The position numbers and the translations under genes were made by a program. The notes under the pieces are model-generated. The model saw only the letters and a program-made list of their open reading frames with translations. It was not told the DNA's origin and did not search any database. 64,000 nt of DNA from Vombatus ursinus. Taxonomy: Eukaryota; Chordata; Mammalia; Diprotodontia; Vombatidae. Shown piece by piece: positions 1 through 10,854 of this stretch (within the stretch, counting starts at the first letter, position 1; each line of letters opens with the position of its first letter). The DNA lies in the NCBI RefSeq assembly GCF_900497805.2, contig NW_020954630.1, positions 10,920,449-10,984,448 on the forward strand, in the 5' to 3' direction.

Positions 1-760
1 TTTCCTTTGGACTTAGAAGTTTGTGATACAGTTGGAAACAGGAAGCAAGAAGGACATGAGACTGTTTTACAACCCTCTCTGGAGGGGGGATTTGTTAGCA
101 AGGTAGAAGAGAATATCTTGAGTTCCTGGCTTTCAGGTTAAAAGCTTCTTCATAATAGCTGATAATGTTTTCTGCAATACTGATTCCCATACTGAAAAAA
201 AAAAACCCTTAAACCCTTTCCAAATACAGAAAGAGGTGCTCACATTCATTTAAGATGTCAGCATTTAAATTTTAATATTTCTCACCAGGGAACCACTTAT
301 GAAAAACACTGGCTTTATTCTAAATGTCTAAAACCTTTTTTTTTTGACAAATAAGATAGAGGAATAATAGCAGAAGGCAGATTGTTGTTGGGTTTTAAAA
401 AAATCACAAAACCAAATGAATTTCAAGAAGAAGGCTAATTTTTCTGTAAGGCTTTACTATTTAATTATCCTTCCCCTCTTAACAAGCCCTTCACCATTTC
501 TTTTCCCCTTTTTTCTTCCTCAGGAACATATCAGCAGTAACCTGGAGAATCCTCGAAGAGGTGTGGTTTTGTTTTAACAAAGTGCCCACTCAGCATCATT
601 TTGTGGTAGTGCAGGTTTGGGGGTACGAGATTGATGCCAGGATATGGAAGAGGAGAAGAGAAATGGCAACCCATAGATCCACTGCTCTCCACCCTTAGGC
701 TGAAAATATCATTCGGGCACTTTCTCCCCAAAAGGCACACATTCCTCAGTACACACTCAT
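1..760. other. Non-coding stretch, nothing recognised
   Basis: AT-rich DNA with short A and T runs. No open frame with protein-like composition and no repeat family I can name. It leads into a CA-rich microsatellite. I see no splice-flanked exon candidate. Confidence 0.5.
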
Positions 761-763
761 AAA

Positions 764-768
764 ACACA

Positions 769-800
<32 letters not shown>
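764..800. repeat. (CA)n microsatellite
   Basis: Near-perfect CA dinucleotide run with one TA interruption. The low-complexity valine/cysteine open frame on the minus strand here is an artefact of this run. Confidence 0.95.
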
Positions 801-999
801 GAGTGCACGCAATATAGAAATACTTCATAAAGAGTAAACACAATATATACACACACAGGAAAAGGAAAGAGGATGCAAACATTCACCTTCCCACAAATAA
901 GGGACTTTAGTGTTTGTGGTGGGGATGGGGTGGGAGGGAGAGCTGCCTCAGCGGATCTCTGAACTAAGAGTGAGAGGAAAGATTTTATTTTGCAGTCGG

Positions 1000-1300
1000 T
1001 GATTGAGAGAAAAGGGTGGGATCAACAGGAAGAGAGCTGAGCTTTGAAAGGTGGGGCTCAGAGGAAGAGACCTATATAGAAGATGTGCAGGTAATTTGGA
1101 GAGCTGACCCGGAGATAGATAGCGGGGCTGTGTTGGAAGGTAGGAAGAGGGAGAGGGAGCTGTATAGGTTGCCGAGTTTCTGGTTAGCACCACTGAGAGA
1201 GAGGGCAGGTGACCGCAGAAAGAAACTGAGTCAATTGAGGAGACGGTGCTCTGGGGAGGAGTCTCTGGAAGGAAGCACCTTGGAGAGGGCTTGAGAGGCG
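1000..1300. other. Purine-rich flank of the CpG island
   Basis: G/A-rich sequence (GGAAGAGAG-like blocks) directly before the CpG-rich region. No coding signal is convincing. It may belong to the same regulatory block as the island, but that is inference only. Confidence 0.4.
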
Positions 1301-1399
1301 GGAGCAGGGCAATCTCCCCGGCCCTTGGCCGTTGCCCTTTGCTCTGCTCCTGCTGCACCTGTAGCTACCTCGTTCCCTCCGTCGGGTACAGCCCAGTCG

Positions 1400-1653
1400 G
1401 CTCCATGCTGCTACCACGGCTGCCACCGCCTTAATCTCCTCCTCCTCCTCCTTCTCCTCCTCCTTCCGCAGCTCCTCCTCTAGAAGCTGCCAGTCTCCAG
1501 TCCCGCACCTCCCTATCCCTTGCAGCCGAGGTCTCCCACCTCGAGCTCACCTCGCCCCGCACCCGTCCCCCCACCCCCACTCACGCTCCCTCCTGCTGGC
1601 CGCCCCGCGCTCACTCACCGAACCTCCCCGGGAGCGGGCGGCCGCGGGTGGCG

Positions 1654-1684
<31 letters not shown>

Positions 1685-2170
1685 GCAAGGCTGGCAGGAA
1701 CAGCAGCAGTAGCGGCAGCAACGGCGGCGGCGGCCGCGGCGCCGGGGCCACGGAGCGCGGCGGAGACCCCATCACGCCTGGCCCATCGCAGACTGCCCGC
1801 TGCGCCCGGCTCCTCGCTGCGCCTCGCTGGCTTTCTCGCTCCGTCGCTCTGGCCTGGGGCGCTCACTCCATGTCTGTTGCTGGCACCGAGGGAGGCTGGA
1901 GGGGATGGTGAGGGCTGGATGACCCAACGACGGACTGAGGGAGGAAGGGAGGGATGGACCGACGCGTGGAGGGGGTGGAGGAACGCTGCAGGAGCGAGCG
2001 CAGGAGGGAGGGGAGCAGGAGGGCTGGGCCGGAGCGGGAAAAGGGGCGCCGAGAAGAGGCAGCAGCAGCGGCTGTTACCCGGGTCGGCCTCCCTCCCTCT
2101 AGCTCAGTGCTCCTGCAGCACCGCGAAAGACCTCGCAGGCTTCAACACCCAGGACAGCGCCTAGCACCGC
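1400..2170. promoter_or_regulatory. CpG island, likely promoter and first exon of an unidentified gene
   Basis: Base composition changes abruptly from AT-rich to strongly GC-rich with many CG dinucleotides, which is unusual in a CpG-poor mammalian background. It contains a TCC-rich tract (about 1435-1467) and a GGC triplet run (about 1655-1684). Mammalian CpG islands of this size usually mark promoters active in many tissues. I see no TATA box that fixes a direction. A possible plus-strand splice donor lies near 1905 (GGATG followed by GTGAGG), but it is weak. Open frames run through the island on both strands because GC-rich DNA has few stops. Their alanine-, arginine- and serine-rich products look like no protein I know, so I call no coding sequence. 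The gene served could lie outside the window on either side. Confidence 0.75.
1655..1684. repeat. (GGC)n triplet run in the CpG island
   Basis: About ten GGC units after GCGAC. Such runs are common in 5' untranslated or alanine/glycine-coding parts of first exons and tend to vary in length. Which applies here cannot be told. Confidence 0.9.
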
Positions 2171-3440
2171 CTGCCCGCCCCTTGGCCACGCCTCTCCCCC
2201 CCCAGCTTCCTATCTCTATCTCCCCGCCTCCTTGCCCCCTCCCTCCAATAGTTCCCCCACACACACCCTCCGCCTTCTCTCTAGTCTTGGGTGCTGCAGA
2301 AGCACAACCATCGGCCCCTTCCTTCTCTTGCTCGAACCCGTGCCCTGCCTGCATCCACCTGGTCCTAGCGATCGGTCTTATTCTTCACGCTGCTCTGCTC
2401 CTGCCCGGGAAGAGGGGTGGTTGCTGTTTCTCAGACTGTGCCCCAATCTGGTTGCTCTTCCTGCTGTGGGGCAATAGGGAAGTAGAAAAAAGAAAATCTG
2501 ACCCCGAGGCCCTGTGGGTGCCCTTCTGGCTCCTCAGTTTAGAGACGTTCTGAATCTGTAACCTAAAGGTAGAATCAGGGTTTACATTTTGAATTTCCTC
2601 ACTTTGGTGCTTCAGATTCTGGAATTTCAACTTAAAGTCTGACTCCACCACCACCAACAACCGATTAAAAAAAATCCAAAAGGAAAGGTCAGTGACCCCA
2701 TCCATCCTCTAGTTATTTTGGAGTTTTGTTTTTTTCTAGTAACACTATTGGGCTGCACTGAGCAATCTGAACCCTCTCATCCCTACCCCTGTGATCAAGG
2801 CAACAAATTAGACTTTTGCCTCTTGTGAGAAGCTAACTAGTCTTTGTAGAGATCCAGTTCCTTGTCTTGGCCTCTTTAACTAAGGGCTGTCGAAAATTAT
2901 GACAACTAATTCAGACCCTGCCATTGTTACCTGTTGTCTTTAAATTATAATTCAGCATTTACCTACCACCTCTTTAGTAAAAGTAGTAAAGAAAGCTTAG
3001 CAAGACAGAATTTGGAATCTTCTTGTTGTTATGTTATCATAACAAAATGTTATCAGATAATCTACAGCATATTGACTTAGGCAGAGGGGACAGCTCCCTG
3101 GGCTCCTGCTGAAGGAAAGTTCTCAAGCCATCAATTTTCCTAATTCCACTCCTGAGCCTACTCTCATATAAATCTAAGATATTCATATAGACAAAAAAGA
3201 GCCCCCAAAAAACTGGATTCTGTCATGTCCCCATCTCTTTAAATGTCCTTTCTCTTTGTGGGGGGGTTTAGTGCCCCCCATTACTATGCCTCATTTGTGC
3301 CTAAATGCAATCTGATACTCCAGACCTAACCTTCTACTCATCCATCAAACTTAAACATCCTGCATTCCATTCCCTCTTTTTACTGCTTAGTACTAGTATA
3401 TTAAGGTATTGATGCCTGGTAAAGGGTTACCCTCATAGGG
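2170..3440. other. Unassigned single-copy-looking DNA
   Basis: Composition falls back to AT-rich by about 2560. There is a possible donor-like AAG/GTAGAA near 2562, but nothing supports a specific exon. No repeat was recognised. Confidence 0.4.
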
Positions 3441-3445
3441 ACTGT

Positions 3446-3700
3446 TTAATAATAATAATGATAGCTTACATTTATATTATTTATATTGAGCTTACTATGT
3501 TCCAGGCACCGTGCAAAGCACTTTACAACTATTATCTCATTTGAACCTCACAACAGCCCTGGAAGGTAGAGGCTATTATTATCCACATTTTACAGAGGAA
3601 GGAAACTGAGGCAAAACAAAGGTTAAAGTGACTTGCCTACGATCACACAGCTAGTGTCTAAGGCTGGAATTGAAGTCTTCCTAACACCAAGTCTAACCCT
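3446..3700 (-). repeat. MIR CORE-SINE, antisense
   Basis: Reads as the reverse complement of MIR: TCTCATTTGAACCTCACAAC, then ATTATTATCCACATTTTACA, a GAAACTGAGGC block and the core TCACACAGCTAGTGTCTAAG. Old, diverged copy. Confidence 0.85.
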
Positions 3701-3734
3701 CTATGATCTGCACAACCTACCTGTTCAATATATA

Positions 3735-3832
3735 ATCAGAAATTTTAGAGCTGGAAGGAAATTGGAAGTGATCTATTCCAGTCCCCTCATTAAACAGATG
3801 AAGAAACTGAGGCTCAGAGAGGTGGAGCAGTT
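3735..3832 (-). repeat. MIR-like CORE-SINE fragment
   Basis: Contains TTTTAGAGCTGGAAGGAAAT and GATGAAGAAACTGAGGCTCA, an old mammal-wide CORE-SINE signature in antisense orientation. Confidence 0.6.
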
Positions 3833-4044
3833 TGTATAATGCCTTTATCCACAGGGATAACCATCAAAAGGTAGATTTTTAAACATTATAGGAGCAAGGT
3901 GGGGTTTCGGGAGCATGAAAGGAAGGAGTTCTTTCAGTACACTGGCATCTTGCCCCCCCATCTTTGCCTCTTAAATTCCATGGTTTCCTTCAAGACTCGG
4001 CTCAAATCCCACTTTTTGCAGGAGACTTCATGCAGAGTACATCA

Positions 4045-4868
4045 CACAAAATGCCATGCTGGATGAATCAAAAGCCAGAATTAAGGTTGCCAGGAAAAAT
4101 ATCAATAATCTCAGAGACACAGATTATGCCACTTTGATGGCAGAAAGTGAAGAAGAATGAAGAAGCTTCTTGATGAGGGTGAAAGAGGACAGTATGAAAG
4201 CTGGCTTGAAGTTTAACATAAAAAAGTAAGATCTTGGCAACTGGTCCCATCACTTTCTGGCAAATAGACGGAAAAAAAATGGAAGCAGTGTCAGATTTTA
4301 TATTCTTGAGCTCAAAGATCACTGCAGATGGTCTGCAGACATGAAATTAAAAGCCATTTGCTCCTTGGAAGGAAAGCTATGGCAAATCTGGACAACATAC
4401 TAAAAAGCAGAGACATTACCTTGCCAACAAAGGTCCAAATAGTGAAAGATATGGTTTTTCCAGAAGCAATATATGGCCATGAGAGTTGGACTATAAGGAA
4501 AGCTGAATGCCACAGAACTGATGCTTTCAAATTATGGTGCTGGAGAAGACTTTTGGAAGTCCCTTGAATGGTAAAATCAAGTCAATACTTAAAGAAATTA
4601 ATTCAGGCTATTCATTGGAAGGTCAAACACTGAAGTGGAAGCTTAAATACTTTGGCCACATAATGAGAAGAGGGAATTCATTGGAAAAGACCCAGACATT
4701 GGGAAAGATTGAAGGCAAAAGGAAAAGAAGACAGTAGAGAATGAAATGGATAGATAGTGTTATAGAAGCAATGACCACAAACTTGGACAGACTTTGAGAG
4801 ATAGTGGAGGATAGAAGGGCCAGGTGTGCTATGGTCCATGGGGTCATGAAGAATCTGACCCACTGAAC
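4045..4868 (+). mobile_element. RTE/BovB-like LINE, C-terminal part of the reverse transcriptase ORF
   Basis: A 5'-truncated non-LTR retrotransposon. Translated segments give the RTE-clade C-terminal signatures LLLGRKAMANLDNILKSRDI, a block around GHESWTIRKAE, LWCWRRLLEVP, then KYFGHIMRRGNSLEKT and GKIEGKRKRRQ. These match the conserved tail of BovB/RTE proteins as I remember it. The upstream part, DFIFLSSKITADG in intact copies, is present but out of frame near 4290-4330. At least one further frame change lies near 4565, after the RRLLEVP block. The endonuclease and main RT motifs are absent, so this is a dead 3' copy. It ends near the MVHGVMKNLTH-like terminus at about 4865. Confidence 0.88.
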
Positions 4869-4959
4869 AACATTTCTGCTTCCCACCACCACCACCTCCT
4901 GCCCTAGATATTAGTGTCTTTCCCTTTCATACTACCCTCATCTGCTCTGTAACTATTTG

Positions 4960-5097
4960 AGGTAGTTATTTACATGTGGTCTCTCCTATGAGAATGTATG
5001 CTCCCTGGGGGAAGGGACTAGTTTGGTTCCTTTGTATCTCCAGTGGTTAGTACACAGGCCTGACATAATAAATGATTAACAAATGTTTGTTATTGGC
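4960..5097 (+). repeat. L2 LINE 3' end
   Basis: Carries the L2 3' UTR hallmarks in order: GAATGTATGCTCCCTGGGGG, TTTGTATCTCCAGTGGTTAG and ATAATAAATGATTAACAAAT. Confidence 0.8.
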
Positions 5098-5319
5098 TGG
5101 CCATAGACACACATTCACCTTCTATAGATCCCTGCTTACATACAAAAGCATTCAGCGAGTCAGTCAGTAATGTTTATTGATCTCCCAATTTAGGTGAACA
5201 ACTACAATAATCATTAGGAGAGGAGGGGAGACAGAGAGGTAAAAGAGTAGAAGATGTGGTCCTCAAGGAACATCCAGCCTACTTGGAGAAACAGAACATA
5301 GTGCTGGGAAAGGAACAAG

Positions 5320-5320
<1 letters not shown>

Positions 5321-5356
<36 letters not shown>
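5321..5356. repeat. (AC)n microsatellite
   Basis: Eighteen perfect AC units followed by CCAG and a short A run. Confidence 0.97.
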
Positions 5357-5357
<1 letters not shown>

Positions 5358-5624
5358 AGAAAAAAAAAAAAACCAGCACATGCATAAGTGTAAACTAGTG
5401 GAGTACAAAGGAACCCAAAGGTGCTGAAAGAGCCATTGGAAAATGACTCAGTGGAGACTGTAAGAGAGAGCAGGGACACTGCCCATGAGGAGTGTTAACA
5501 GAAATCAGAGACTGCCTGCAAACGGGCACCACAGACGAAGAAACTAGGAGGATTTAAGGCATGGGAAATCTCTAAGTGCTCTGGAGCCATTTAGAATTCC
5601 GGGCCATGGAAGAATCTGCCAGAC

Positions 5625-5827
5625 CAGGGGTGTGGAACCTGTGGCCTTAAGGCCACATGTGGCCCTCTAAGTCCTTGGGTTTGGCCTTTTGACTGAGTCC
5701 AAGTTTTACGGAACAAATCCTTTTATTAAGGGAATTTGTTCTGTGAAGTTTGGATTTAGTCAAAGGGCCACACTTGAGGACCTAGAGGGCCACATGTGGC
5801 CTCAAGGATGCAGGTTCCCCACCCCTA
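5625..5827. mobile_element. hAT-type MITE, nearly palindromic, with 8-bp target-site duplications
   Basis: A 203-bp non-autonomous DNA transposon. The ends are CAGGGGTGTGGAACC and the inverted GGTTCCCCACCCCTA. The two arms of roughly 95-100 bp are inverted copies of each other over nearly their whole length, including GGCCACATGTGGCC near each end and a central hinge near 5723-5732. The 8 bases TGCCAGAC occur immediately outside both ends (5617-5624 and 5828-5835) without mismatch. An 8-bp duplication with CAGGGGTG-like ends is the hAT superfamily signature. There is no transposase ORF. The intact duplication suggests a fairly recent or well-preserved insertion. Confidence 0.93.
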
Positions 5828-5931
5828 TGCCAGACAGACCATTGGGGTCTGAATCATCTCTTTTTTCTGGAGAAGGCTGATTTTATATCTCTTCCAAGTT
5901 GCTAGGGATAGGCCTACTCAGTATTATGAAC

Positions 5932-6171
5932 TATTATTGTTCAGTCATGTCAGACTCTTGATGACCCCATTTGAGGTCTTCTTGGCAAAGATACAGGAGT
6001 GGTTTGCCATTTCCTTCTCCAGTTCATTTTACAGATGAGGAAACTGAGGCAAACAGGGTTAAGTGACTTGCCCAGGATCACACAGCTAGTAATGTCTGAG
6101 GTCAGATTTGAACTCAGGAAGATAAATCTTCCTGACTCCAGGCCCAGCCCTCTATCCACTGGCTGCCCTAA
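5932..6171 (-). mobile_element. MAR1-like tRNA-derived CORE-SINE
   Basis: Antisense SINE reading GTTCAGTCATGTCAGACTCT, TGGTTTGCCATTTCCTTCTC, the core TCACACAGCTAGTAATGTCT, then the reversed tRNA-like head ending in GGCTGCCC. About 240 bp and near full length. Confidence 0.92.
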
Positions 6172-6179
6172 ATTATAAA

Positions 6180-6560
6180 CTAGGTAAACTCTATCTTCCA
6201 CTCCAACATAATATTCTCTCAACCAATGTATTCATCCTTAATGCCAATTCCATTTTCAGTACTCCTTTCTTCCACTATAAATTCTTATGCTGCTCAGGTC
6301 TTTCCTGTTAGGGGGGGAAATTAATTTGAGAAATGTTTCCAGGTTCCATGATTTCATTAGTATGTGTACTTCTTCCACAGATCACAAGCTTTCTACATCT
6401 TAGTAGGCACTAATCATCAACTGCTGTGGTTAAAAAATATAAAAAATAATTACTTCCAAAATGGTCCTTGAACACACAAACCATCAAAAAGTTTTTTTTT
6501 CCTGCTTGGTAATACCTCTCCAGAGATTGTGTTCTGCTGGTTTAGCCCAGGAAAAGCAAA
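6180..6560. other. Nothing recognised
   Basis: AT-rich spacer without a named repeat or credible reading frame. Confidence 0.4.
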
Positions 6561-6571
6561 GATCAGATCCA

Positions 6572-6742
6572 AATCAACAAGTATTTATTAAGCACCTACT
6601 ACATGCCAAGCACTTAGCTAAGTACTAGGATTACAAAAAAAAAAAAAAGGCAAAAAATAGTCTCCTTCTCTCCAGGAGTTCACAGTCAAATGGGGAAGAC
6701 AGCATGCAAGCAACTGCGTACAAATTAGCTACAACAAGCCAG
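6572..6742 (-). repeat. L2 LINE 3' end, antisense
   Basis: AAGTATTTATTAAGCACCTA, then TGCCAAGCACTTAGCTAAGT and CTCCAGGAGTTCACAGTC are the reverse complement of the L2 3' UTR. An A run at about 6637-6650 interrupts it. Confidence 0.75.
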
Positions 6743-7087
6743 TAGTCTTTCAAACAAAGTTGCTAGGGAGTTAATGTGTTAGCCCTCCCATACATACTTA
6801 CGTTTTAAAACAGGCTACAGATAGAGAAAAAAAAAAGAACTAACACAAAGGGATGAATGGCTAGTGGTAAAATTCCAGGCATTTGTGGAAAGAGTTGGAA
6901 GGTGAAAATAAGTTTGAAGTAGCACCCTAGCCTCCTTCAATCTTATTAATGTCCCTGGAGAAAGAAACCCCATCTTTCTATCTATGCATAAAGTTAGGAG
7001 AAGGGTGGGATGGTTAAGAAAATGTTTGGTTGGTGAATCTTTTATACCTAAATTGCCAGGCTTTTAAAATATATATGCTTCAAAATT

Positions 7088-7360
7088 TCAAGGATCTATA
7101 ATTTCATCTTTGTCAGTATTCCAGCCAATGATGTAGATCATAACTCCTCCGTAATTTAGTAAACCATCAGTCTTCAGGAGCTGCTGTGACCAAACTGGTG
7201 TGAACCTCCCCAAATCTCCCCAGACTGAGCCTCTAATAATAGACCCACTATCCGTTACTCTGCCCATATTCAAAGTCTTTACATCTTTGTAGAATCTACA
7301 AAACTCCCAGAGCTCAGCATTACCTCTATGATTTAATGGGGCATTGGAGCAGGACTTCAC
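7088..7360 (-). other. Unassigned 90-codon open frame
   Basis: An open frame with balanced amino-acid composition: KSCSNAPLNHRG, then ELWEFCRFYKDVKTL, GSVWGDLGRFTPVWSQQLL and YGGVMIYIIGWNTDKDEI. It is not obviously a shadow of a known repeat on either strand. I see no signal peptide, membrane segment or zinc motif, and I cannot match it to a family. It is not bounded by clear splice sites. It could be a piece of an old retroelement ORF, a fragment of a processed pseudogene, or chance. Confidence 0.25.
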
Positions 7361-7828
7361 TGGAGGAGGGGGATAACACTTAGAATTTCAAATTTTCTAT
7401 GATCAAATTTTAAGTAATGAACTCTGGGCAAAGAACCAATACTGCTGTTATGTCAGTGCAGAAAGAGAATCCACAGAGTGGAAATTATCAATGGAATGAT
7501 TCATGCATGGACAGATTTTGTCAAAGGACTATAAGAAAAGGATTCATTCTTTAGCTTGAGTAACAAGGAAAAAGTGGCATGGGTATGCATAGGCTACATG
7601 TTCCCCAAACTAAGTTTCCTACCTCCATAACTTTTCAAAGGCTACTCTGTATGCTTTAAATGCCATACACCCCACCACCATCTCTGCCACGTAGAATTTC
7701 CAGAAGCTACAAAGCATCTTTCAAGGCTGATTATTTCCAGCTTCCTTTAGTTATTAGTGTGCCCCTCCACACTACCCCCAAATTTTCATGTATATACTTA
7801 AATATTTACTTTTTGTATGCCCGTAGTA

Positions 7829-8051
7829 CAATAATTCTTAATGTGGAGTGCATGGGCATTCAGGGGGTCTGTGGATAAATTTCAGGGGGGTTGATAGGAA
7901 AAAATCTCCATCCTTACTTTTCACTAGCCTCTAACTAAAATTTAACACTTTTTTTTTTAATAATTGAAGACTATTTTTCTGAAAAGGGTCCCCTAGGCTT
8001 CACCAGATGACCAAAGGAAATCCATGAAACAAAAAAGGTTAAGAAACCCTG
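7829..8051 (-). mobile_element. hAT (Charlie-like) non-autonomous element, older copy
   Basis: Reverse complement begins CAGGGTTTCTTAACC and runs through ATGGATTTCCTTTGGTCATC, TGGTGAAGCCTA and TTAGTTAGAGGCTAGTGAAA. Those internal blocks are shared with the copies at 27520-27744 and 28728-28905. Target-site duplications are not recognisable. Confidence 0.75.
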
Positions 8052-8057
8052 TCCCCT

Positions 8058-8178
8058 GGTAGAATATAATCCCCCTGGGGGCAGAAATTATTTCTCAATT
8101 TGTCATTATACTTCCAGCACCCAACACTGTGCCTTGTTTCTAGTAGGTGCTTAATAAGTGCTTGTTGGATTAGATTAG
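8058..8178 (+). repeat. L2 LINE 3' end
   Basis: CCCCTGGGGGCAGAAATTAT, then CACCCAACACTGTGCC and AGTAGGTGCTTAATAAGTGC are L2 3' UTR hallmarks. Confidence 0.8.
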
Positions 8179-8224
8179 ATTGTCTAGGAGGCAGGTAGTA
8201 GGAAGGAATGAACTTCAATTGCTT

Positions 8225-8290
8225 GGCACCCAGCACAGGCTCTTGCATACAGTAGATGCTCAATAAATATTTGTAGAACAAATGAATGAC
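8225..8290 (+). repeat. L2 LINE 3' terminal fragment
   Basis: CAGTAGATGCTCAATAAATA followed by TTTGTAGAACAAATGAATGA. Confidence 0.65.
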
Positions 8291-8810
8291 AATAGAGTCA
8301 AAAATTTGACTTGGGAAATTAGACAATGGGGAGCAATATCTTTAAAAAGGACTCAGATATGTTAAGTATTCAGAGATAAATGAGTACATTCTCAGGGGTC
8401 TGGCAAGCCATCTGGCAATAAATTCAGTGGCGGATCCAACATTAAAATAAAAAAATTGCATCAAGAATAAGGAAGGTCATGCAGAAAGTAATCAAAATGA
8501 GAGGGGCAAGTGGAAGGTAAATGTGATTTATGATGAGATCATGATATCATACAACGATGTTAGTGCAAGGCACTCATTTATTTCAGTGAGATTACCTTGT
8601 GAAGACCGAGGGCTTGTTATCAAATACAATAAATTTCCATTCCTCCAGCATGCCTTAGATGTTATGGTTATGGTTAATACAGAATAACCATGTTTCCAAT
8701 TAGTAGAATAACATCAAATATATTTAAATGCTGAAACTGTACTGAATCTTTGATCGTTCTATTCAGTTCAACAATCATATGCTGAGGGTGCACTCCTTGC
8801 CAGGCAAACT
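8290..8810. other. Nothing recognised
   Basis: AT-rich DNA with no named repeat and no credible frame. Confidence 0.4.
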
Positions 8811-8814
8811 TCAA

Positions 8815-8940
8815 GATCATAGACTCCAACAACAAGCCTTTATTGAACACATGTTAAATATCCAGCACTGTGCTAGACACTAGAATGGATGTCAGAAAAG
8901 TCTCAGACATGGTGCACATCTTCAAGGAGTTTGTAATGTA
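8815..8940 (-). repeat. L2 LINE 3' end, antisense
   Basis: CAAGCCTTTATTGAACACAT, CAGCACTGTGCTAGACACTA and CTTCAAGGAGTTTGTAATGT match the reversed L2 tail. Confidence 0.65.
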
Positions 8941-9456
8941 GTTGATTGCTTATTCTTTGATATAAGACTGTCACAGATTCCTCATGATGAATATCAGCTT
9001 TTCATCTTGGCACCTTGGTAAATAGTGATTTCCTTAACCAGGTCAGTGTTACACTGTTGCTGTTTGTCCTTTACTCCTGAGAAGGACCATGACGTCAGGA
9101 AGGAGATGTCATGACATGCAAGTGAATTGGATTTAAGTGAGGGAGGGCTGTGCAAAATCACCAGCCTCACTTTCTCCTCTGGAGCCATCTGGGTCCAGTG
9201 GCAAGAGATAGATCAGGACGACTGGAGATGGATCAGATGAAGTGGGAGATAGGATCATACACTAAGAACTGAAAAGACCTTCAGAAAGGTCGTCTGGCCT
9301 AACACCTTGATTTTATACATGAGGAATCTGAGTGCCAGACAATTAAAATAACTTGCTCATGGCTCCACTGGGTCTAAGTGTTTAGCATGACTCCTGGCAC
9401 ATAGAAGGCCAGGAATGAGTGAATGAATGACTAAATAGATAAATAAATAACTGGAT

Positions 9457-9493
<37 letters not shown>

Positions 9494-9516
9494 GATTGAT
9501 TGATTGATTGATTGAT
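9457..9516. repeat. (GA)n followed by (TTGA)n microsatellite
   Basis: GA run at about 9457-9493, then TTGA units to 9516, directly before the GTT-rich tail end of the antisense SINE that follows. Confidence 0.95.
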
Positions 9517-9523
9517 ACTATAG

Positions 9524-9773
9524 TTGTTGTTGTTGTTCAGTCCTATCCAACTCTCCATAACCCCATTTTGGGGTTTTCTGGGCAAAGATAATGCCGTGGT
9601 TTGGCATTTCCTTCTCCAGCTCATTCTGTAGATAAGAAAACTGAGGTAAACAAAATCAAGTTACTTGGTCAGGGTCACCCAGCTAGTGAGTGTCTGAGGC
9701 TCGATTTGAACTCAGAAGATGTCTTCCTCACTCCAGGGCTGATGCTCTATCCACTGCACCACCTAGCTGCCCT
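9524..9773 (-). mobile_element. MAR1-like CORE-SINE
   Basis: Antisense: GTTGTTGTTGTTCAGTCCTA, GGTTTGGCATTTCCTTCTCC, the core AGCTAGTGAGTGTCTGAGGC, ending CACCACCTAGCTGCCC. Near full length. Confidence 0.92.
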
Positions 9774-9867
9774 CACATAGATAAATAGATAGATAAACAA
9801 ACAAATGGATATTTAAGGAATATATATGGAATGGAATGAGTATATAATAAATGTTTATTGAGTTGAA

Positions 9868-9942
9868 AGTGGCAAGGGGTAGAGCTGGGATTCAAACCCA
9901 GGTCCTCTTGACTCTAAATCCCCCAGCTTCTTTGAACCATAG
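9868..9942 (-). repeat. MIR-like fragment
   Basis: GAGCTGGGATTCAAACCCAG followed by GTCCTCTTGACTC, the antisense tRNA-related part of MIR. Confidence 0.55.
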
Positions 9943-10385
9943 CTGTTTTTCTTGGTTACAAGGTGAGGAAGGTAAATTAGGAAGGGTGGGGAAGTGGTAA
10001 CTGTTTCCAGAATTAACTGTACTATCAAAACAAAAATTTTTTTAAATTGTTTTGAAGATGTTACTTCTTCTCTCCTCTCTAAAAGACACTTGGAGTAGAT
10101 GAGCTCTAAGGTCCCTTCCACCTCTAAATCCCATGATCCCATGATTTTAGGCTTGCAGACTAGAAGGCCTTCTTTGTCACCAAAAGCATATCAAATTCCA
10201 GACATGGACTAAGTTCCAGACATGAAACACAATTGTCTTCCTTAAGGATGCCAAAGACAAGGATGTGATTAGCAATTAGACATTTGGAGCCTTGTCTGTT
10301 CTCCCCTCCCCCACACTCCATCTATAATCTGCAGAGAATCTCTGAAGGGTCTCACTCTTGGCATGATCTGGGATACAGCCATGTT

Positions 10386-10462
10386 ATCAATCAATAAGTA
10401 TTTATTTCACTCCTACTATGTGCCAGGCACGAGTGTGTGTGTGTGTTTGTGTGTGCACGTGC
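10386..10462. repeat. L2 tail fragment (antisense) running into a (GT)n microsatellite
   Basis: CAATAAGTATTTATTTCACT and CTACTATGTGCCAGGCAC, the reversed L2 end, pass directly into a GT run at about 10432-10460. Confidence 0.7.
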
Positions 10463-10814
10463 ATGTATGACCGACACAAAGGTTAAAACACTGTGGAGAC
10501 ATTTCCTGCCATCCGAAGAAGGGCAGGGCAGACCATGCTGGGCACCTTCCAAGATCCTCTCTAGAAGAAATGACTTGATTTGGGGCCTGTTCAGCATATC
10601 CCTGCCCCCACCTGGAGCTCACCTTCCCCTTTGCCACTTATTTGCACAGGATTTCTCAGTACAGCGGGGAATTGTCCAGAAGCCACCTTGAGAGCCTGGT
10701 AAAGACCTGCCCTGTTGTCTTCAGATTTCTCTGTGGCGTTGAGCAAATGTCACCAGCTGCTTTCTGAGTCCCTTTGAATCAAGTATAGGAAACTCTGTTA
10801 GCTGCCATAGTTGG

Positions 10815-10816
<2 letters not shown>
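10462..10816. other. Unassigned stretch
   Basis: Somewhat GC-richer, single-copy-looking DNA with no recognised repeat. Short frames on both strands lack any recognisable protein features. Confidence 0.35.

Positions 10817-10852
<36 letters not shown>
10817..10852. repeat. (TG)n microsatellite
   Basis: About 17 uninterrupted TG units. Confidence 0.97.

Positions 10853-10854
<2 letters not shown>

Noticed and set aside
1520-2553. Long overlapping open frames on both strands in the CpG island
   Set aside because: GC-rich DNA has few stops. The products are low-complexity alanine, arginine and proline runs, with frames open on both strands and no domain.
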